DNA of 47,027 nucleotides from Micromonospora sp. ALFpr18c (GCF_008868155.1 NZ_WBKR01000021.1:1-47027), one strand, 5' to 3'; counted from the first letter of the stretch, positions 34,854-44,491 are shown. The notes: a model not told the origin generated them from the sequence alone. A program made the numbers and translations.

Positions 34854-35261
34854 GTGATCGAGTTCGTGCTGGACAGCCGGTCGAAGGTGAACACCTACAT
34901 GCAGCTCGTGCAGCAGGTGAAACAGGCGCTGCGGGTGGGTCTGCTCTCGCCGGGCGACCAGTTGCCGAAGGTCCGGGACGTCGCGCAGTCACTGGCGATC
35001 AACCCGAACACGGTGCTGAAGGCGTACCGGGAGTTGGAGATCGAGGGTCTGGTCGGCGGCCGACCCGGGGTGGGCACGTTCGTCCAGCGCACCCTCGCCG
35101 GCGCGTCCCTGCCCAACCAGGCCGAGCTTCGCGACGACCTGGTCGCCTGGCTGCACCGCGCGCAGGCCGCCGGTCTCACGGCCGAGGACGTCATCGCCCT
35201 CGTGGAGACGACGCTGCGCGCCACCCTCGCCGACGACGCCCCGCAGAGAGAACCCGCATGA
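34854..35261 (+). CDS. GntR-family regulator, YtrA subfamily
   Basis: A 135-residue short GntR protein: winged helix with MQLVQQVKQALRVGLLSPGD, LPKVRDVAQSLAINPNTVLK and AYRELEIEGLVGGRPGVGTFV, followed by only a ~50-residue helical dimerisation tail, the mark of the YtrA group. Such regulators repress the ABC transporter of their own operon. GTG at 34854 has AGGAAGGA about nine bases upstream. Its stop overlaps the ATPase start (ATGA). The palindrome at 34816 is its likely operator. Confidence 0.9.
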   Translation: MIEFVLDSRSKVNTYMQLVQQVKQALRVGLLSPGDQLPKVRDVAQSLAINPNTVLKAYRELEIEGLVGGRPGVGTFVQRTLAGASLPNQAELRDDLVAWLHRAQAAGLTAEDVIALVETTLRATLADDAPQREPA

Positions 35262-36172
35262 GCGCAACGAGAGGACAACGGATGGACATGGTCTTAGAGG
35301 CGGACCGGCTGGGCAAGCGGTACGGCAGCACCTGGGCGTTACGGGACTGCTCGCTGCACCTGCCGGCCGGCCGGATCGCCGCGCTGGTCGGGCCGAACGG
35401 CGCGGGCAAGAGCACGCTGTTGCACCTGGCCGTCGGGCTGCTCAAGCCCGACTCGGGCGCGGTACGGGTGTTCGGCCGTTCGCCCTACGGCGACACCGAG
35501 GGCCTCTCCGACATCGGGTTCGTCGCCCAGGACACCCCGCTGTACCGGGACTTCACCGCCGCCGAGCTGGTGATCGCCGGCGGCAAGCTGAACAAGCGGT
35601 GGGACGCGGGGTTGGCCCGCCAGCGACTGGCGCAGCTCGGCATTCCGCCGGACCGCCCGGTCGGCAAGCTCTCCGGCGGGCAACGGGCCCAGGTGGCGCT
35701 CGCCCTGGCGCTGGCCAAGCAGCCCCGGCTGCTGCTGCTCGACGAACCGGTCGCCAGCCTCGACCCGCTCGCCCGCCGGGAGTTCCTCCAGTCGCTGATG
35801 GGCAGCGTGGCGGAATCCGGCACCACCGTGCTGCTCTCCTCGCACCTGCTGGCCGACCTGGAACGGGTCTGCGACTTCCTGATCGTGCTCAACGCCTCCC
35901 AGGTGCAGCTCACCGGGGCCGTCGACGACCTGGTCGCCGAGCACCGCCAACTGGTCGGTCCCCGGCACGACGGCGGCGTGATCGGGGGCGTCGCCGCCGT
36001 GGTCCGGGCCAGCCACACCGACCGGCAGTCCACCCTGCTGGTCCGCACCGACGGCCCGGTCACCGACCCGGCCTGGACGGTCCGTGACGTCAGCCTGGAG
36101 GACGTCGTGCTGGCCTACCTGGCCGACGGCACCACGCAGACCAGTCACAGCGAGTGGGGAGTGGCGGCATGA
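35258..36172 (+). CDS. ABC transporter ATP-binding protein (YtrB-like)
   Basis: A 304-residue ATPase: Walker A GPNGAGKST, Q-loop FVAQDTPLYRDFT, signature LSGGQRAQVALALAL, Walker B LLLLDEPVASLD, H-loop LLSSHLLADLE, and a ~90-residue C-terminal extension. It is coupled to the GntR gene before it and the membrane protein after it by four-base overlaps, so the three form one operon. YtrA-controlled transporters often respond to cell-wall-active antibiotics; that link is inferred from the family. Confidence 0.92.
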   Translation: MSATRGQRMDMVLEADRLGKRYGSTWALRDCSLHLPAGRIAALVGPNGAGKSTLLHLAVGLLKPDSGAVRVFGRSPYGDTEGLSDIGFVAQDTPLYRDFTAAELVIAGGKLNKRWDAGLARQRLAQLGIPPDRPVGKLSGGQRAQVALALALAKQPRLLLLDEPVASLDPLARREFLQSLMGSVAESGTTVLLSSHLLADLERVCDFLIVLNASQVQLTGAVDDLVAEHRQLVGPRHDGGVIGGVAAVVRASHTDRQSTLLVRTDGPVTDPAWTVRDVSLEDVVLAYLADGTTQTSHSEWGVAA

Positions 36173-37149
36173 TCTGGTTGACCTGGCGGCAGCACCGCAA
36201 GCTGGCGCTCTACACCCTCCTGGGGTTCGCGGTGCTCGCCGCCGTGCTGGTGCCGATCGGCCTGTCGATGCGGCACACCTTCGCCGACCTCGGGCTGGCC
36301 GAGTGCCTACGCCCGTCCGCCCTCAGCGAGGCGGCCGCGCAGACCTGCGACGTGGGCCTCCGCCGGTTCAGCGACCGGTACGACAGTCTGAACCTGGTTG
36401 CGGTGCTGCTGATCAGCCTGCCGGTGCTGGTCGGCCTGTTCTGGGGCGCACCGCTGGTCGCTCGCGAGGTGGAGCAGGGTACGCACCGGTTCGTCTGGAC
36501 CCAGGGCGTCGGCCGCACCCGCTGGGCGCTGGTGAAGTTCGGGCTGGTCGGCGGGGCCGTCGTGCTCCTCTCGGTCGGCTATGGACTGGGCATGTCGTGG
36601 TGGGTCGCACCGCTCACCCAGGCCGCACACGAGGGCCGACTCGGCGTGATCGTCTTCGATCTGCAGGGCATCGTGCCGATCGGCTACACCCTCTTCGCCG
36701 TGGCGCTGGGCATCTTCGCCGGCACCGTGTGGAAGCGGATGCTGCCCGCCATGGGCATCACCCTGGCCGGGTTCATCGGCGTACGGGCAGCCGTCGAGAT
36801 GCTGGCCCGACCGCACTACCAGCCCGCGCGCACCCAGACCTTCCCGATCGAGGGGAACGGGATTCCGGAGGGAGACCGGGGCAACTGGATCCTCGCCGCG
36901 GGCATCCGGAACCCCGACGGGACGATGGTCGCGGAGAACGCCCGGATCCAGTGTCCGCCGGGCGGAAAGGGCCCAGACGGCCGGGCCTGCGGTGCCGAGC
37001 TGGGCCTTCAACCGGGCGCGTACAACTGGGAGCTGTACCAGCCGGCGGACCGGTTCTGGCTGTTCCAGGGCATCGAGACGGGCATCTTCGTCGCCCTGGC
37101 GGTGCTGCTGCTCTACCTCGCGGTGCGTCGGGTCCGCCGGATCGCGTAG
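36169..37149 (+). CDS. ABC-2-like membrane subunit of the GntR-controlled transporter
   Basis: A 326-residue protein beginning MIWLTWRQHRKLALYTLLGF, a typical start for actinobacterial ABC-2 permease subunits. About six hydrophobic segments are visible, with a large extracellular loop (~residues 215-295) rich in Gly/Pro and two Cys between the last two helices. EVEQGTHRFVWTQGVGRTRW is a conserved cytoplasmic coupling segment. ATG at 36169 overlaps the ATPase stop; GTG at 36154 is a less likely alternative. Substrate unknown. Confidence 0.88.
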   Translation: MIWLTWRQHRKLALYTLLGFAVLAAVLVPIGLSMRHTFADLGLAECLRPSALSEAAAQTCDVGLRRFSDRYDSLNLVAVLLISLPVLVGLFWGAPLVAREVEQGTHRFVWTQGVGRTRWALVKFGLVGGAVVLLSVGYGLGMSWWVAPLTQAAHEGRLGVIVFDLQGIVPIGYTLFAVALGIFAGTVWKRMLPAMGITLAGFIGVRAAVEMLARPHYQPARTQTFPIEGNGIPEGDRGNWILAAGIRNPDGTMVAENARIQCPPGGKGPDGRACGAELGLQPGAYNWELYQPADRFWLFQGIETGIFVALAVLLLYLAVRRVRRIA

Positions 37150-37157
37150 GCCGGTCA

Positions 37158-37199
37158 ACGGGTGCTCGTCGGGGTGCGGGGGCCTCGGCGAGCACCCGT
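37158..37199. terminator. Bidirectional terminator, perfect 11-bp stem
   Basis: ACGGGTGCTCG (37158-37168) pairs exactly with CGAGCACCCGT (37189-37199) around a 20-base loop. It lies between the stop of the ABC-2 membrane gene and the stop of the convergent AlkZ-like gene, whose last base it touches. Confidence 0.75.
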
Positions 37200-38287
37200 C
37201 AGCGCAGGCCCTCGACGGTCAGCGTGAGCCAGGACGCCAGGTCGTGCAGCTCGTCGTGCACGGCCCGGGTCAGCTCCGGAGTGAACGGCACATCCTCGTG
37301 GACGGCGTGCACGGTGAACGCGCCGCGCCTGCGGTCGGCGGTGGCGTCGACCTTTCCGACCAGCCGGTCGCCGTGCAGGATCGGCAACGCGAAGTAGCCC
37401 CACCGCCGGCTGGCCTTCGGCTTGTACATCTCCAGCACGTACTCGTAGTCGAACAGCTCGGCCAGGCGGACCCGGTCGTGCACCAGCCGGTCGAAGGGCG
37501 ACAACACCGCGGTACGGCCGGTGAAGGGCTGCCCGAGCGCGGCCGGGTCCACCCGCCACACGCCTGCGACGCCCTCGACGACCGCGGGCTCACCGGCGTC
37601 ACCGACCTCGGCCGGTTCGCCGGGGACGACCACCGTCTTCTCCCGGGCGATGCCCAACGCCCGCAGCCGGCGCTCGTTGCGGAGCCGGTGCGCCTGCTCC
37701 ACAGGGACGACGGGCGTACCGGCCGGGTAGACCCGCTCCGCCACGTCCCAGAGTCGCTGCCGCCCCCGGCGGCCGGCGATCCCGACCTCGCCACGCAGGA
37801 CCAGGAACTCCAGCATCTGGGTGACGTTGCGGTTGTTGGTCCACCCCGACGACGGCCACGGCACCACGCAGGTGTCCGGGATGTCGCGGGAGAGCAGCGG
37901 ACCGTTGGAGCGGAGCAGGTCGAGCACGTCGCGGCGGAACGAGTCGTTGGCACGCAACCACTCGCGCTGCCGCCCGTGGGCGGGCGCCTGCGCCATCGCG
38001 GCGAGATGGAGCCCCAGGTCCTCCATCGGACGCACCATCGCGTGGTGCTCGAAGAGCGTCCGGTCCCGTTCCAGCGCCCGCCGCAGGTGCTCCGGCTGGT
38101 ACGACGAGCCGAGCCGGCTCCAGCACACCAGGTCGGCGCTCGGCGCGACGGCGGCCGTCGGGTCGATCTGCACCAGGGTCAGCTGGCGTACCACCGTCAG
38201 CAGGTCGGGCGGGCGCGGAGCGGCCAGCAGTTGCGCACGGACGGCGATCCGCCGCGCCTGAGCCCGATCGATCTGGTGGACGACCAC
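37199..38287 (-). CDS. Winged-helix DNA glycosylase-like protein (AlkZ/YcaQ, HTH_42 family)
   Basis: A 362-residue protein. Near the N-terminus LTLVQIDPTAAVAPSADLV carries the QxD motif (Gln-Ile-Asp) that is catalytic in AlkZ-type glycosylases, which remove interstrand-crosslink or alkylation adducts. VLSPFDRLVHDRVRLAELFD and KASRRWGYFALPILHGDRLVG are family blocks near the C-terminus. GTG at 38287 is preferred since the first helix begins VVVHQIDRAQARRIAVRAQ; GTG at 38317 adds ten residues. The family protects producers from their own DNA-damaging products, so a role in resistance is possible. Confidence 0.85.
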   Translation of the reverse strand: MVVHQIDRAQARRIAVRAQLLAAPRPPDLLTVVRQLTLVQIDPTAAVAPSADLVCWSRLGSSYQPEHLRRALERDRTLFEHHAMVRPMEDLGLHLAAMAQAPAHGRQREWLRANDSFRRDVLDLLRSNGPLLSRDIPDTCVVPWPSSGWTNNRNVTQMLEFLVLRGEVGIAGRRGRQRLWDVAERVYPAGTPVVPVEQAHRLRNERRLRALGIAREKTVVVPGEPAEVGDAGEPAVVEGVAGVWRVDPAALGQPFTGRTAVLSPFDRLVHDRVRLAELFDYEYVLEMYKPKASRRWGYFALPILHGDRLVGKVDATADRRRGAFTVHAVHEDVPFTPELTRAVHDELHDLASWLTLTVEGLR

Positions 38288-38297
38288 GTCGCCGACC

Positions 38298-38438
38298 CTA
38301 ACGGCGAGCACCGACACCGCGCCGGTCGGCGGCTCGGCCGGCGAGCCGCCGGTACCGGGCGACCGAGAGCGGCCCGAAGACGGCGACCAGCACGATCGGC
38401 CAGGCCACGGCCAGCACTGCCCGACGTCGCGGGCGGGT
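38298..38438 (-). pseudogene. 3' remnant of an ABC-2 type (DrrB-like) permease
   Basis: About 45 codons ending at TAG (38298) read RRRAVLAVAWPIVLVAVFGP then LSVARYRRLA. This is the last membrane helix and basic tail common to drug-exporter ABC-2 permeases (AWxxxLxxVFxPLxVxRYRR). No start or further homologous sequence is left: the ROK gene occupies the upstream side directly. A separate 39-codon mini-gene from an internal GTG is the alternative. Confidence 0.45.
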
Positions 38439-39700
38439 TACGCCGGGGTGGCGGTCTCGGTCTGGCCCGCCACACCCACGTTGAGCGGATCGGCCAGGAG
38501 CTTGTCGAAGGCCAGCTCGGCGGCACCGATCAGGACGGCGTCGCGGCCGAGCGCGGCCGCGCGCAACCGCAGGTGCTCCCGGGCTCCCGGCAGCGGCATG
38601 GTGTCCAGCCGACGGCGGACCGTGTCCGCCCCGGCGGTGAAGATGTCGCGCAGCGAGCCACCGAACACCACCGCGTCCGGGTTGACCACGTTGACCAGGT
38701 TGGCCACGCCGAAGCCGAGCCACTCGGCGACCTGCTCGACCGCCGCCCGTGCGGTCGAGTCGCCATCTGCGGCGGCGCGCAGCACCTCGGCCACCGCCGC
38801 ACGGTCGCCGGGGTCCCGGCCGGCATGCCGCAGCAGCGCGGCCTCCCCGATCTCGGTCTCCCAGCAGCCCCGCGAGCCGCAGCCGCAGGGCAGGCCGTTC
38901 GGGTTGACGACCATGTGGCCGACCTTGCCGCTGTGGCCACGGTGGCCGGCCATCAGCCGGCCGCCGACGATGATGCCGGCGCTGATCCCGACGTCGCCGT
39001 GCAGGTAGATGAGGTCGTCGACGCCGGCGGCCACGCCCCGTACGTGCTCGGCCAGGCCGGCGATGTCGGCCAGGTCGCCGGCCACGAAGCCCGGGCAGGC
39101 GGTCAGCTCGGCCTCGAGCGCGGCCCCGAGGGTCGCCTCGACGCTCGCGACCCTGATCCTGCCGTCGGGGGTGCGGGTGGTGTCGGTCACCGCGACCGCG
39201 CCGCCCACCAGCAGCGCGTCGGGGGCCACCGAGCGTTCCATGTCGCGGACCAGGTCGGCGAGCGGCCGGACGGCGTCGACGGCCGACATGCCGCCGGGCC
39301 GGGCGACCTCGCGCAGATCGAGGATGCGTCCGCCGAGGCCGACCCGGGCGGCCCGCAGCCGGTCCGCGTCGATGCTCAGGGCGTGTGCGTAGACCCGGTC
39401 GGAGCGCGGGCTGACCACCAGCGAGGGGCGGCCGGCGCGACGGGCGGTGGTGGGTACGTCCTCGGTGACCAGGCCACCGGCGACCAGGTCGGCGGCGAGG
39501 GCGCCGATGGTGCTGCGGTTGAGGCCGAGTCGGCTGGTCAGCTCGGCCCGGGACGTCGGCCCGTGCAGGTGCACGTAACGCAGCACGGCGCCGAGGTTCT
39601 GCCGCCGGATCTCCTCCTGGCTCGCGCCGGGGACCGGTGGCAGTGGGGATTCGGGGTTACGGCCGACGCCGGCTGGCCTGGACCGGATGGGTGCCCCCAC
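38438..39700 (-). CDS. ROK-family transcriptional repressor (XylR/NagC-like)
   Basis: A 420-residue protein: N-terminal winged helix (LGAVLRYVHLHGPTSRAELT, LGLNRSTIGALAADL) at ~35-85, then a sugar-kinase-like ROK domain with HSGKVGHMVV and the zinc motif CGCGSRGCWE. GTG at 39700 has GGAGGT six bases upstream. It lies downstream of a sugar ABC operon on the same strand, beyond a strong terminator, so it is likely the sugar-responsive repressor of that operon. Which sugar is not shown. Confidence 0.9.
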   Translation of the reverse strand: MGAPIRSRPAGVGRNPESPLPPVPGASQEEIRRQNLGAVLRYVHLHGPTSRAELTSRLGLNRSTIGALAADLVAGGLVTEDVPTTARRAGRPSLVVSPRSDRVYAHALSIDADRLRAARVGLGGRILDLREVARPGGMSAVDAVRPLADLVRDMERSVAPDALLVGGAVAVTDTTRTPDGRIRVASVEATLGAALEAELTACPGFVAGDLADIAGLAEHVRGVAAGVDDLIYLHGDVGISAGIIVGGRLMAGHRGHSGKVGHMVVNPNGLPCGCGSRGCWETEIGEAALLRHAGRDPGDRAAVAEVLRAAADGDSTARAAVEQVAEWLGFGVANLVNVVNPDAVVFGGSLRDIFTAGADTVRRRLDTMPLPGAREHLRLRAAALGRDAVLIGAAELAFDKLLADPLNVGVAGQTETATPA

Positions 39701-39752
39701 GGTCAGACCTCCTTCCGGGTCGCTGCCGGGTGGTGCGGGTGCGACAGGACGA

Positions 39753-39788
39753 CGATGGGTCCCGGAAGAGGAGATCCGGGACCCATCG
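39753..39788 (-). terminator. Perfect 14-bp stem-loop between receptor and ROK genes
   Basis: CGATGGGTCCCGGA (39753-39766) and TCCGGGACCCATCG (39775-39788) pair fully around an eight-base loop. It is the longest perfect stem I found in the window and sits 25 bases after the receptor stop. It should end or thin transcription from the ABC operon before the ROK gene. Confidence 0.85.
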
Positions 39789-39812
39789 GCGTTGCTGCCT
39801 ACCGTGCGGTGA

Positions 39813-40916
39813 TTACTTGGTGAGCGGCGCGAGCTTCGGGTCGTTGGCGTACGCCTCAGCCGCGTTCGCCTTGGTGACGGCGACCGGCGGGAGCAGGTAC
39901 GTGTCGACGACCTTGCTGCCGTTGTTGTAGGACTTGGTGTCGTTCACCTGCGGGGCGTTACCGGCCTGGAGAGCCTTGACCATGTTGATGGTCTCCTTCA
40001 CCAGGTTGCGGGTGTCCTTGTTGATCGTCATGTACTGCTCGCCAGCGACGATCGACTTGACCGACTCAACCTCGGAGTCCTGACCGGTGACGACCGGGGT
40101 CGGCTTGCCAGCACCCTTGACCGAGGTCAGGATGGCGCGGGCCAGCGTGTCGTTCGGGGAGAGGACGCCGTCCAGCTCCTTGCTGCCGTAGGTCGAGGTC
40201 AGCAGCTGGTCCATGCGGGCCTGCGCACCCTCGGCCTTCCAGCCCTGGATGGCGGTCTGCTTGACGTCCTTCTGACCCGAGGCGACAACGACGTTGCCCT
40301 TGTCGATCTCCGGCTTGAGCACGCTCATCGCGCCGTTGAAGAAGACACCGGCGTTGTTGTCGTCCGGCGAGCCGGAGAACAGCTCGATGTTGTACGGGCC
40401 GTTCGGCTTCTTGGCCTTCATGCCGTCCAGCAGGGCCTGGCCCTGGAGCTGGCCGACCTTGAAGTTGTCGAACGCGACGTAGTAGTCGAGGTCCGGCGTG
40501 TTGGTGATGAGCCGGTCGTACGCGATCACCTTGACACCGGCGGCGTGCGCGGCGGCGACCTGGGTCGACAGCTGCGCGGCGTCGGTCGCGCCGATGACGA
40601 TGACCTTGGCGCCCTTGGTGGTCATGGCGGTGATCTGGGCCTGCTGGTCGGCGACCGTGGTCGACGCGCCGGCGTACTGCACGTCAGCCTGGAAACCGGC
40701 CTCCTTGAGACCGTTGGTGAACAGGTCACCGGCGAGGACCCAGTTCTCCGAGGTCTTGGCCGGGAGGGCGACACCGATCAGGGAGTTCGCCGCGAAGCCC
40801 TTGGCGGCCTCGCCGCCGGAGCCGGAGTCGCCGTCACGGCCGGAGCCGCAGCCGGCGAGGGCCAGCATGGCGGCGGCGCTGATGGCCACCACCGACGTGC
40901 CGAAGAATTTACGCAT
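39813..40916 (-). CDS. Sugar ABC transporter substrate-binding lipoprotein (ChvE type)
   Basis: A 367-residue receptor. The signal ends in lipobox LAGC (VVAISAAAMLALAGC). The mature protein has the type I periplasmic-binding fold for sugars: IGVALPAKTSENWVLAGDLF, VIVIGATDAAQLSTQVAAAH, VIAYDRLITNTPDLDYYVAF, DGVLSPNDTLARAILTSVKG, and PVVTGQDSEVESVKSIVAGE. It resembles ChvE-like receptors for xylose, arabinose, galactose or glucose. It is the third gene of an ATPase-permease-receptor operon, 51 bases after the permease. Its codon use (almost no rare codons) suggests high expression. Confidence 0.93.
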   Translation of the reverse strand: MRKFFGTSVVAISAAAMLALAGCGSGRDGDSGSGGEAAKGFAANSLIGVALPAKTSENWVLAGDLFTNGLKEAGFQADVQYAGASTTVADQQAQITAMTTKGAKVIVIGATDAAQLSTQVAAAHAAGVKVIAYDRLITNTPDLDYYVAFDNFKVGQLQGQALLDGMKAKKPNGPYNIELFSGSPDDNNAGVFFNGAMSVLKPEIDKGNVVVASGQKDVKQTAIQGWKAEGAQARMDQLLTSTYGSKELDGVLSPNDTLARAILTSVKGAGKPTPVVTGQDSEVESVKSIVAGEQYMTINKDTRNLVKETINMVKALQAGNAPQVNDTKSYNNGSKVVDTYLLPPVAVTKANAAEAYANDPKLAPLTK

Positions 40917-40967
40917 GGTGAGGACTTGCCTTTCTTGATGTGAGACGGGTGGAGAGGTCGGTGGCCG

Positions 40968-42266
40968 TCAGCCGGACACCGCTGCCTTGGCGGGCTCGCG
41001 CTCCGCGTCCGGCGGTGAGGCAGGTGGGGCGGAGTCCTCGCGGCGGAACGGCCGCATCAGGCTCCCGATGACGGAGAAGCGCCCCTGGCTCTTGTTGTAG
41101 ACGTCGATCGCGACGGCCAGCAGCAGGACCAGACCCTTGATGATTTGGACGCGGTCGGTGCCGACGCCCATCAGCTGCAGGCCGTTGTTGAGCACGGCCA
41201 TGACGAGACCACCGACGATCGAGCCGCTGATGGTGCCGATACCGCCGGAGACGGCCGCACCACCGATGAAGACCGCGGCGATGGCGTCCAACTCCCAGCC
41301 GTTGCCGTCCTGCGGGCCGGAGGCCGCCGAACGGGCCACGAAGATCATGCCGGCCAGCGCGGCCAGGACGGACATGTTCATCATGACGAAGAAGTTGACC
41401 CGCTTGAGCTTCACGCCGGACAGCTCGGCCGCCCGGGAGTTGCCGCCCACCGCGTAGATGTGCCGGCCACCGGCCGTGTTGCGGGTGTAGAAGGAGTACG
41501 CGATCACCAGGACCAGCAGGATGATGCCGGAGATCGGGAAGCTGGTGCCGACGCGACCGCTGGCGAAGCGCAGCGAGGCGAAGGCGATGACCCCGACCAT
41601 GATGGCCATCCGCAGGATCGAGATCCACATGGGTGCCGGGTCGGCGTCCATCGCCCGACGGGTCTTGCGGGCCTGGATCTCGCGCCACACCACCGCCACC
41701 GCGGCGGCCAGACCGAGCAGCAGCGTCGCGTTGTTGTAGCCGGTGTTCGGACCGAACTCGGGCAGGAAGCCGGAGCCGATCTCCCGGAAGCCCTCCGGCA
41801 CCGGGATCGTGTTGGCGTTACCGATGAACTGGTTGCCACCACGGAACAGCAGCATGCCGGCCAGGGTGACGATGAACGCCGGCACCCCGATGTACGCCAC
41901 CCAGAAGCCCTGCCAGGCGCCGATGATCGCGCCGATCGCGAGGCCGAACAGGATGGCGACGGGCCAGGGCAGGTCCCACTCGGCCATCGACTTGGCCACC
42001 AGGATGCCCGCGAAGGCGGCGACGGAGCCGACCGACAGGTCGATGTGCCCGGCGACGATCACCATGAGCATGCCGATGGCCAGAATCAGAATGTACGAAT
42101 TCTGCTGGAACAGCGCGATCAGGTTGTCCGACCGCAGGGTCAGGCCATCGGTCAGGATCTGGAACAGGACGACGATCGCCACCAGGGTGAAGATCATCCC
42201 GAACTGGCGAGCGTTGGAGGTGGTGCCTCCGAACAGGTTCTTCTGAAGGTCCTTCAATCGGCTCAT
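40968..42266 (-). CDS. Sugar ABC transporter permease (GguB/XylH type)
   Basis: A 432-residue protein with ~10 membrane helices; [20 protein letters not shown] and [20 protein letters not shown] are motifs of the ribose/xylose permease family. The cytoplasmic tail is acidic and Pro-rich. ATG at 42266 overlaps the ATPase stop. It forms the membrane channel for the sugar bound by the lipoprotein. The length suits the GguB/XylH group, which is longer than RbsC. Confidence 0.93.
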   Translation of the reverse strand: MSRLKDLQKNLFGGTTSNARQFGMIFTLVAIVVLFQILTDGLTLRSDNLIALFQQNSYILILAIGMLMVIVAGHIDLSVGSVAAFAGILVAKSMAEWDLPWPVAILFGLAIGAIIGAWQGFWVAYIGVPAFIVTLAGMLLFRGGNQFIGNANTIPVPEGFREIGSGFLPEFGPNTGYNNATLLLGLAAAVAVVWREIQARKTRRAMDADPAPMWISILRMAIMVGVIAFASLRFASGRVGTSFPISGIILLVLVIAYSFYTRNTAGGRHIYAVGGNSRAAELSGVKLKRVNFFVMMNMSVLAALAGMIFVARSAASGPQDGNGWELDAIAAVFIGGAAVSGGIGTISGSIVGGLVMAVLNNGLQLMGVGTDRVQIIKGLVLLLAVAIDVYNKSQGRFSVIGSLMRPFRREDSAPPASPPDAEREPAKAAVSG

Positions 42267-43810
42267 TTTGTCAGCATCTTCTTCGTCGAGGTCATCTGCT
42301 TCATGAGGTTTTCCGGGGTCGCGTCCGCCCGGGCGATCTCGCCCGTGATGGCACCTTCGAACACGGTGTAGATGCGGTCGCACAGCCCGATCAGCTCAGG
42401 CAGCTCCGAGGAGATGACGATGACGCCCTTCCCCTGATCGGCGAGCCGCTGGATGATGCCGTAGATCTCGTACTTGGCACCCACGTCGATGCCGCGCGTC
42501 GGCTCGTCGAGGATCAGCAGGTCCGGGTCGGTGAACATCCACTTCGCCAGGACGACCTTCTGCTGGTTTCCGCCGGAGAGCTTGGAGACGCTCTCGTCGA
42601 CCGTCGGGGCCTTGGTCCGCAACTCCTTGCGGTACGCCTCGGCCGCCTGGTACTCCTCGACCTCGCTGAGGACGCCGCGGTGCGAGATCTTGGACAACTT
42701 GGCCGCCACCGTCGACGACTTGATGTCGTCGAGGAGGTTGAGGCCGATCGCCTTGCGGTCCTCGCTGACGTACGCGAGCCCGTTGTCGATCGCGTCCGCG
42801 ACCGACTTCAGGACGATCTCCTTGCCGTCCTTGATGATCGTGCCCGACTCGTACACCCCGTAGGAGCGGCCGAAGACACTCATCGCGAGTTCCGTACGGC
42901 CCGCGCCCATGAGACCGGCGAAGCCGACGATCTCGCCGCGGCGCACCACGAAGCTCTCGTTCTTGCAGACCTGCCGCTCGGCGGAGATCGGGTGGCGCAC
43001 GTTCCAGTTGCGGACCTCGAAGAAGACGTCGCCGATCTTCGGGGTGTGGTCCGGGAACCGGCTGCTCAGCTCACGGCCGACCATGCCCCGCACGATCCGG
43101 TCCTCGTCGACCCCGTCCGCCTTGACGTCGAGGGTCTCCACGGTCCGGCCGTCGCGCAGGATGGTGATCTGGTCGGCGATCGCCTCGATCTCGTTCAGCT
43201 TGTGCGAGATCATGATCGAGGTGATGCCGCGGGAGCGGAAGCCGCGCAGCAGGTCCAGCAGGTGCTTGGAGTCGGCCTCGTTCAGAGCCGCGGTCGGCTC
43301 GTCCAGGATGAGCAGCTTCACGTCCTTGGCGAACGCCTTGGCGATCTCCACGAGCTGCTGCTTGCCGACCCCGATGTCCTTGATCAGGGTGTCCGGGTCC
43401 TCCTGGAGACCGACCCGGGCCATCAGGTCCAGCGCCATCCGGTTCGCGGCCTTCCAGTCGATCGCGCCCCGCTTGCGCGGTTCGTTGCCGAGGAAGATGT
43501 TCTCGGCGATCGACATGCCCGGGATGAGCGCGAGCTCCTGGTGGATGATCACGATTCCGGCGTTCTCGCTGGCCCGGATGTCGGAGAACTTGCTCTCCGA
43601 CCCCTGGTAGACGATCTGGCCGTCGTAGCTGCCGTACGGGTAGACCCCGCTGAGGACCTTCATCAGCGTGGACTTGCCCGCACCGTTCTCGCCGCAGATG
43701 GCATGGATCTCGCCGGCGCGAACCACCAGGTTGACGTCGGAGAGGGCCTTGACTCCGGGGAACTCCTTGGTGATGGAGCGCATCTCAAGGAGGATCGGCA
43801 CGTCGCTCAT
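42263..43810 (-). CDS. Sugar ABC transporter ATP-binding protein (GguA/XylG type)
   Basis: A 515-residue protein with two fused ATPase domains. Domain 1: Walker [10 protein letters not shown], signature-like [15 protein letters not shown], Walker [12 protein letters not shown]. Domain 2: degenerate Walker [10 protein letters not shown], signature [15 protein letters not shown], Walker [15 protein letters not shown]; this asymmetry is normal in sugar importers. ATG at 43810 is chosen: GAGGTGG lies eight bases upstream. It is the first gene of the operon. Confidence 0.94.
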   Translation of the reverse strand: MSDVPILLEMRSITKEFPGVKALSDVNLVVRAGEIHAICGENGAGKSTLMKVLSGVYPYGSYDGQIVYQGSESKFSDIRASENAGIVIIHQELALIPGMSIAENIFLGNEPRKRGAIDWKAANRMALDLMARVGLQEDPDTLIKDIGVGKQQLVEIAKAFAKDVKLLILDEPTAALNEADSKHLLDLLRGFRSRGITSIMISHKLNEIEAIADQITILRDGRTVETLDVKADGVDEDRIVRGMVGRELSSRFPDHTPKIGDVFFEVRNWNVRHPISAERQVCKNESFVVRRGEIVGFAGLMGAGRTELAMSVFGRSYGVYESGTIIKDGKEIVLKSVADAIDNGLAYVSEDRKAIGLNLLDDIKSSTVAAKLSKISHRGVLSEVEEYQAAEAYRKELRTKAPTVDESVSKLSGGNQQKVVLAKWMFTDPDLLILDEPTRGIDVGAKYEIYGIIQRLADQGKGVIVISSELPELIGLCDRIYTVFEGAITGEIARADATPENLMKQMTSTKKMLTK

Positions 43811-43848
43811 AGCTCGTACCACCTCGCCAACGTCATCGGTTGCCTCCG

Positions 43849-43954
43849 GAAGGTTGAACCTTCACTTGGTTTTGTTGTTGACGGCAACGTATTGCGGTGG
43901 AGAGGCCATCCGCAAGGCGAGGGACTGTTGAAAATGTAACAATCCGGCAATATA
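43849..43954 (-). promoter_or_regulatory. Promoter and operator candidates of the sugar ABC operon
   Basis: On the minus strand TATATT (43954-43949) resembles a -10. TGTT-N8-AACA (43926-43941) would overlap the start site. Further on are GCAA-CGTA-TTGC (43884-43895) and a perfect 15-base palindrome GAAGGTT-G-AACCTTC (43849-43863). The region is much more AT-rich than its surroundings. One of these is likely the ROK operator; no -35 is clear. Confidence 0.5.
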
Positions 43955-44491
43955 GACGTAGCGCAGTGTTCGCACGCCACAGCGGCCCCGGCGGCCCCTC
44001 CCGGTACCCCGGATCGGCTCGCCACACTCCCGCCGGGCCCGACGGCCCACGTGATCGACATCGGTCGTTGATCGCAGGCCCGCCACCAGGCACGATCTCC
44101 GCCGGCCGGTCGCCGGGCAGCATAGCCCGCCGTCCGCCGACATCGAACGGCCTGGTCAGACGCCCACCACACCACCCGTCACGGCCACCGATAAACGCCG
44201 ATGTGATCAACGCCTCTGACGGAGGCGGACATCGGCGAGGGCCGTTCGGCCACACCGACGCCTCCGGCGTCCCTGCCGTGCCCCGCTGTCCCGAAATGAG
44301 CGGATCCGCGTGATCCACTCGCTCTCCTTGATATCGCGGTCTCCCCGCGCCCGGGACACACCGGATTCCAGGACCCCACCCACCTCGCTCGCCCACCCCG
44401 CTCGCCCGCCGTGCGCGGAGTGCGAGCGGTGGCAGGCACGCGACACCTCAGTCTGCGTACCCCGGTGAAGGCCGGCCGGGTTCGGTCCCGG
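43955..44491. other. Gene-free interval upstream of the sugar ABC operon
   Basis: Long open frames exist on both strands, but their translations are Arg/Pro/Gly-rich with no family likeness and no ribosome sites. I see no gene, RNA or repeat here that I can support. Confidence 0.5.

Noticed and set aside
36992..39823. A 943-codon plus-strand open frame opposite the AlkZ-like and ROK genes
   Set aside because: The minus strand holds two well-conserved proteins there; the plus-strand product has no domain and is His/Arg/Gly-rich.
43833..44396. Open frames on both strands in the interval before the sugar operon
   Set aside because: No ribosome site, no homologous motif and a composition unlike the window's real proteins; the region is better explained as regulatory DNA.
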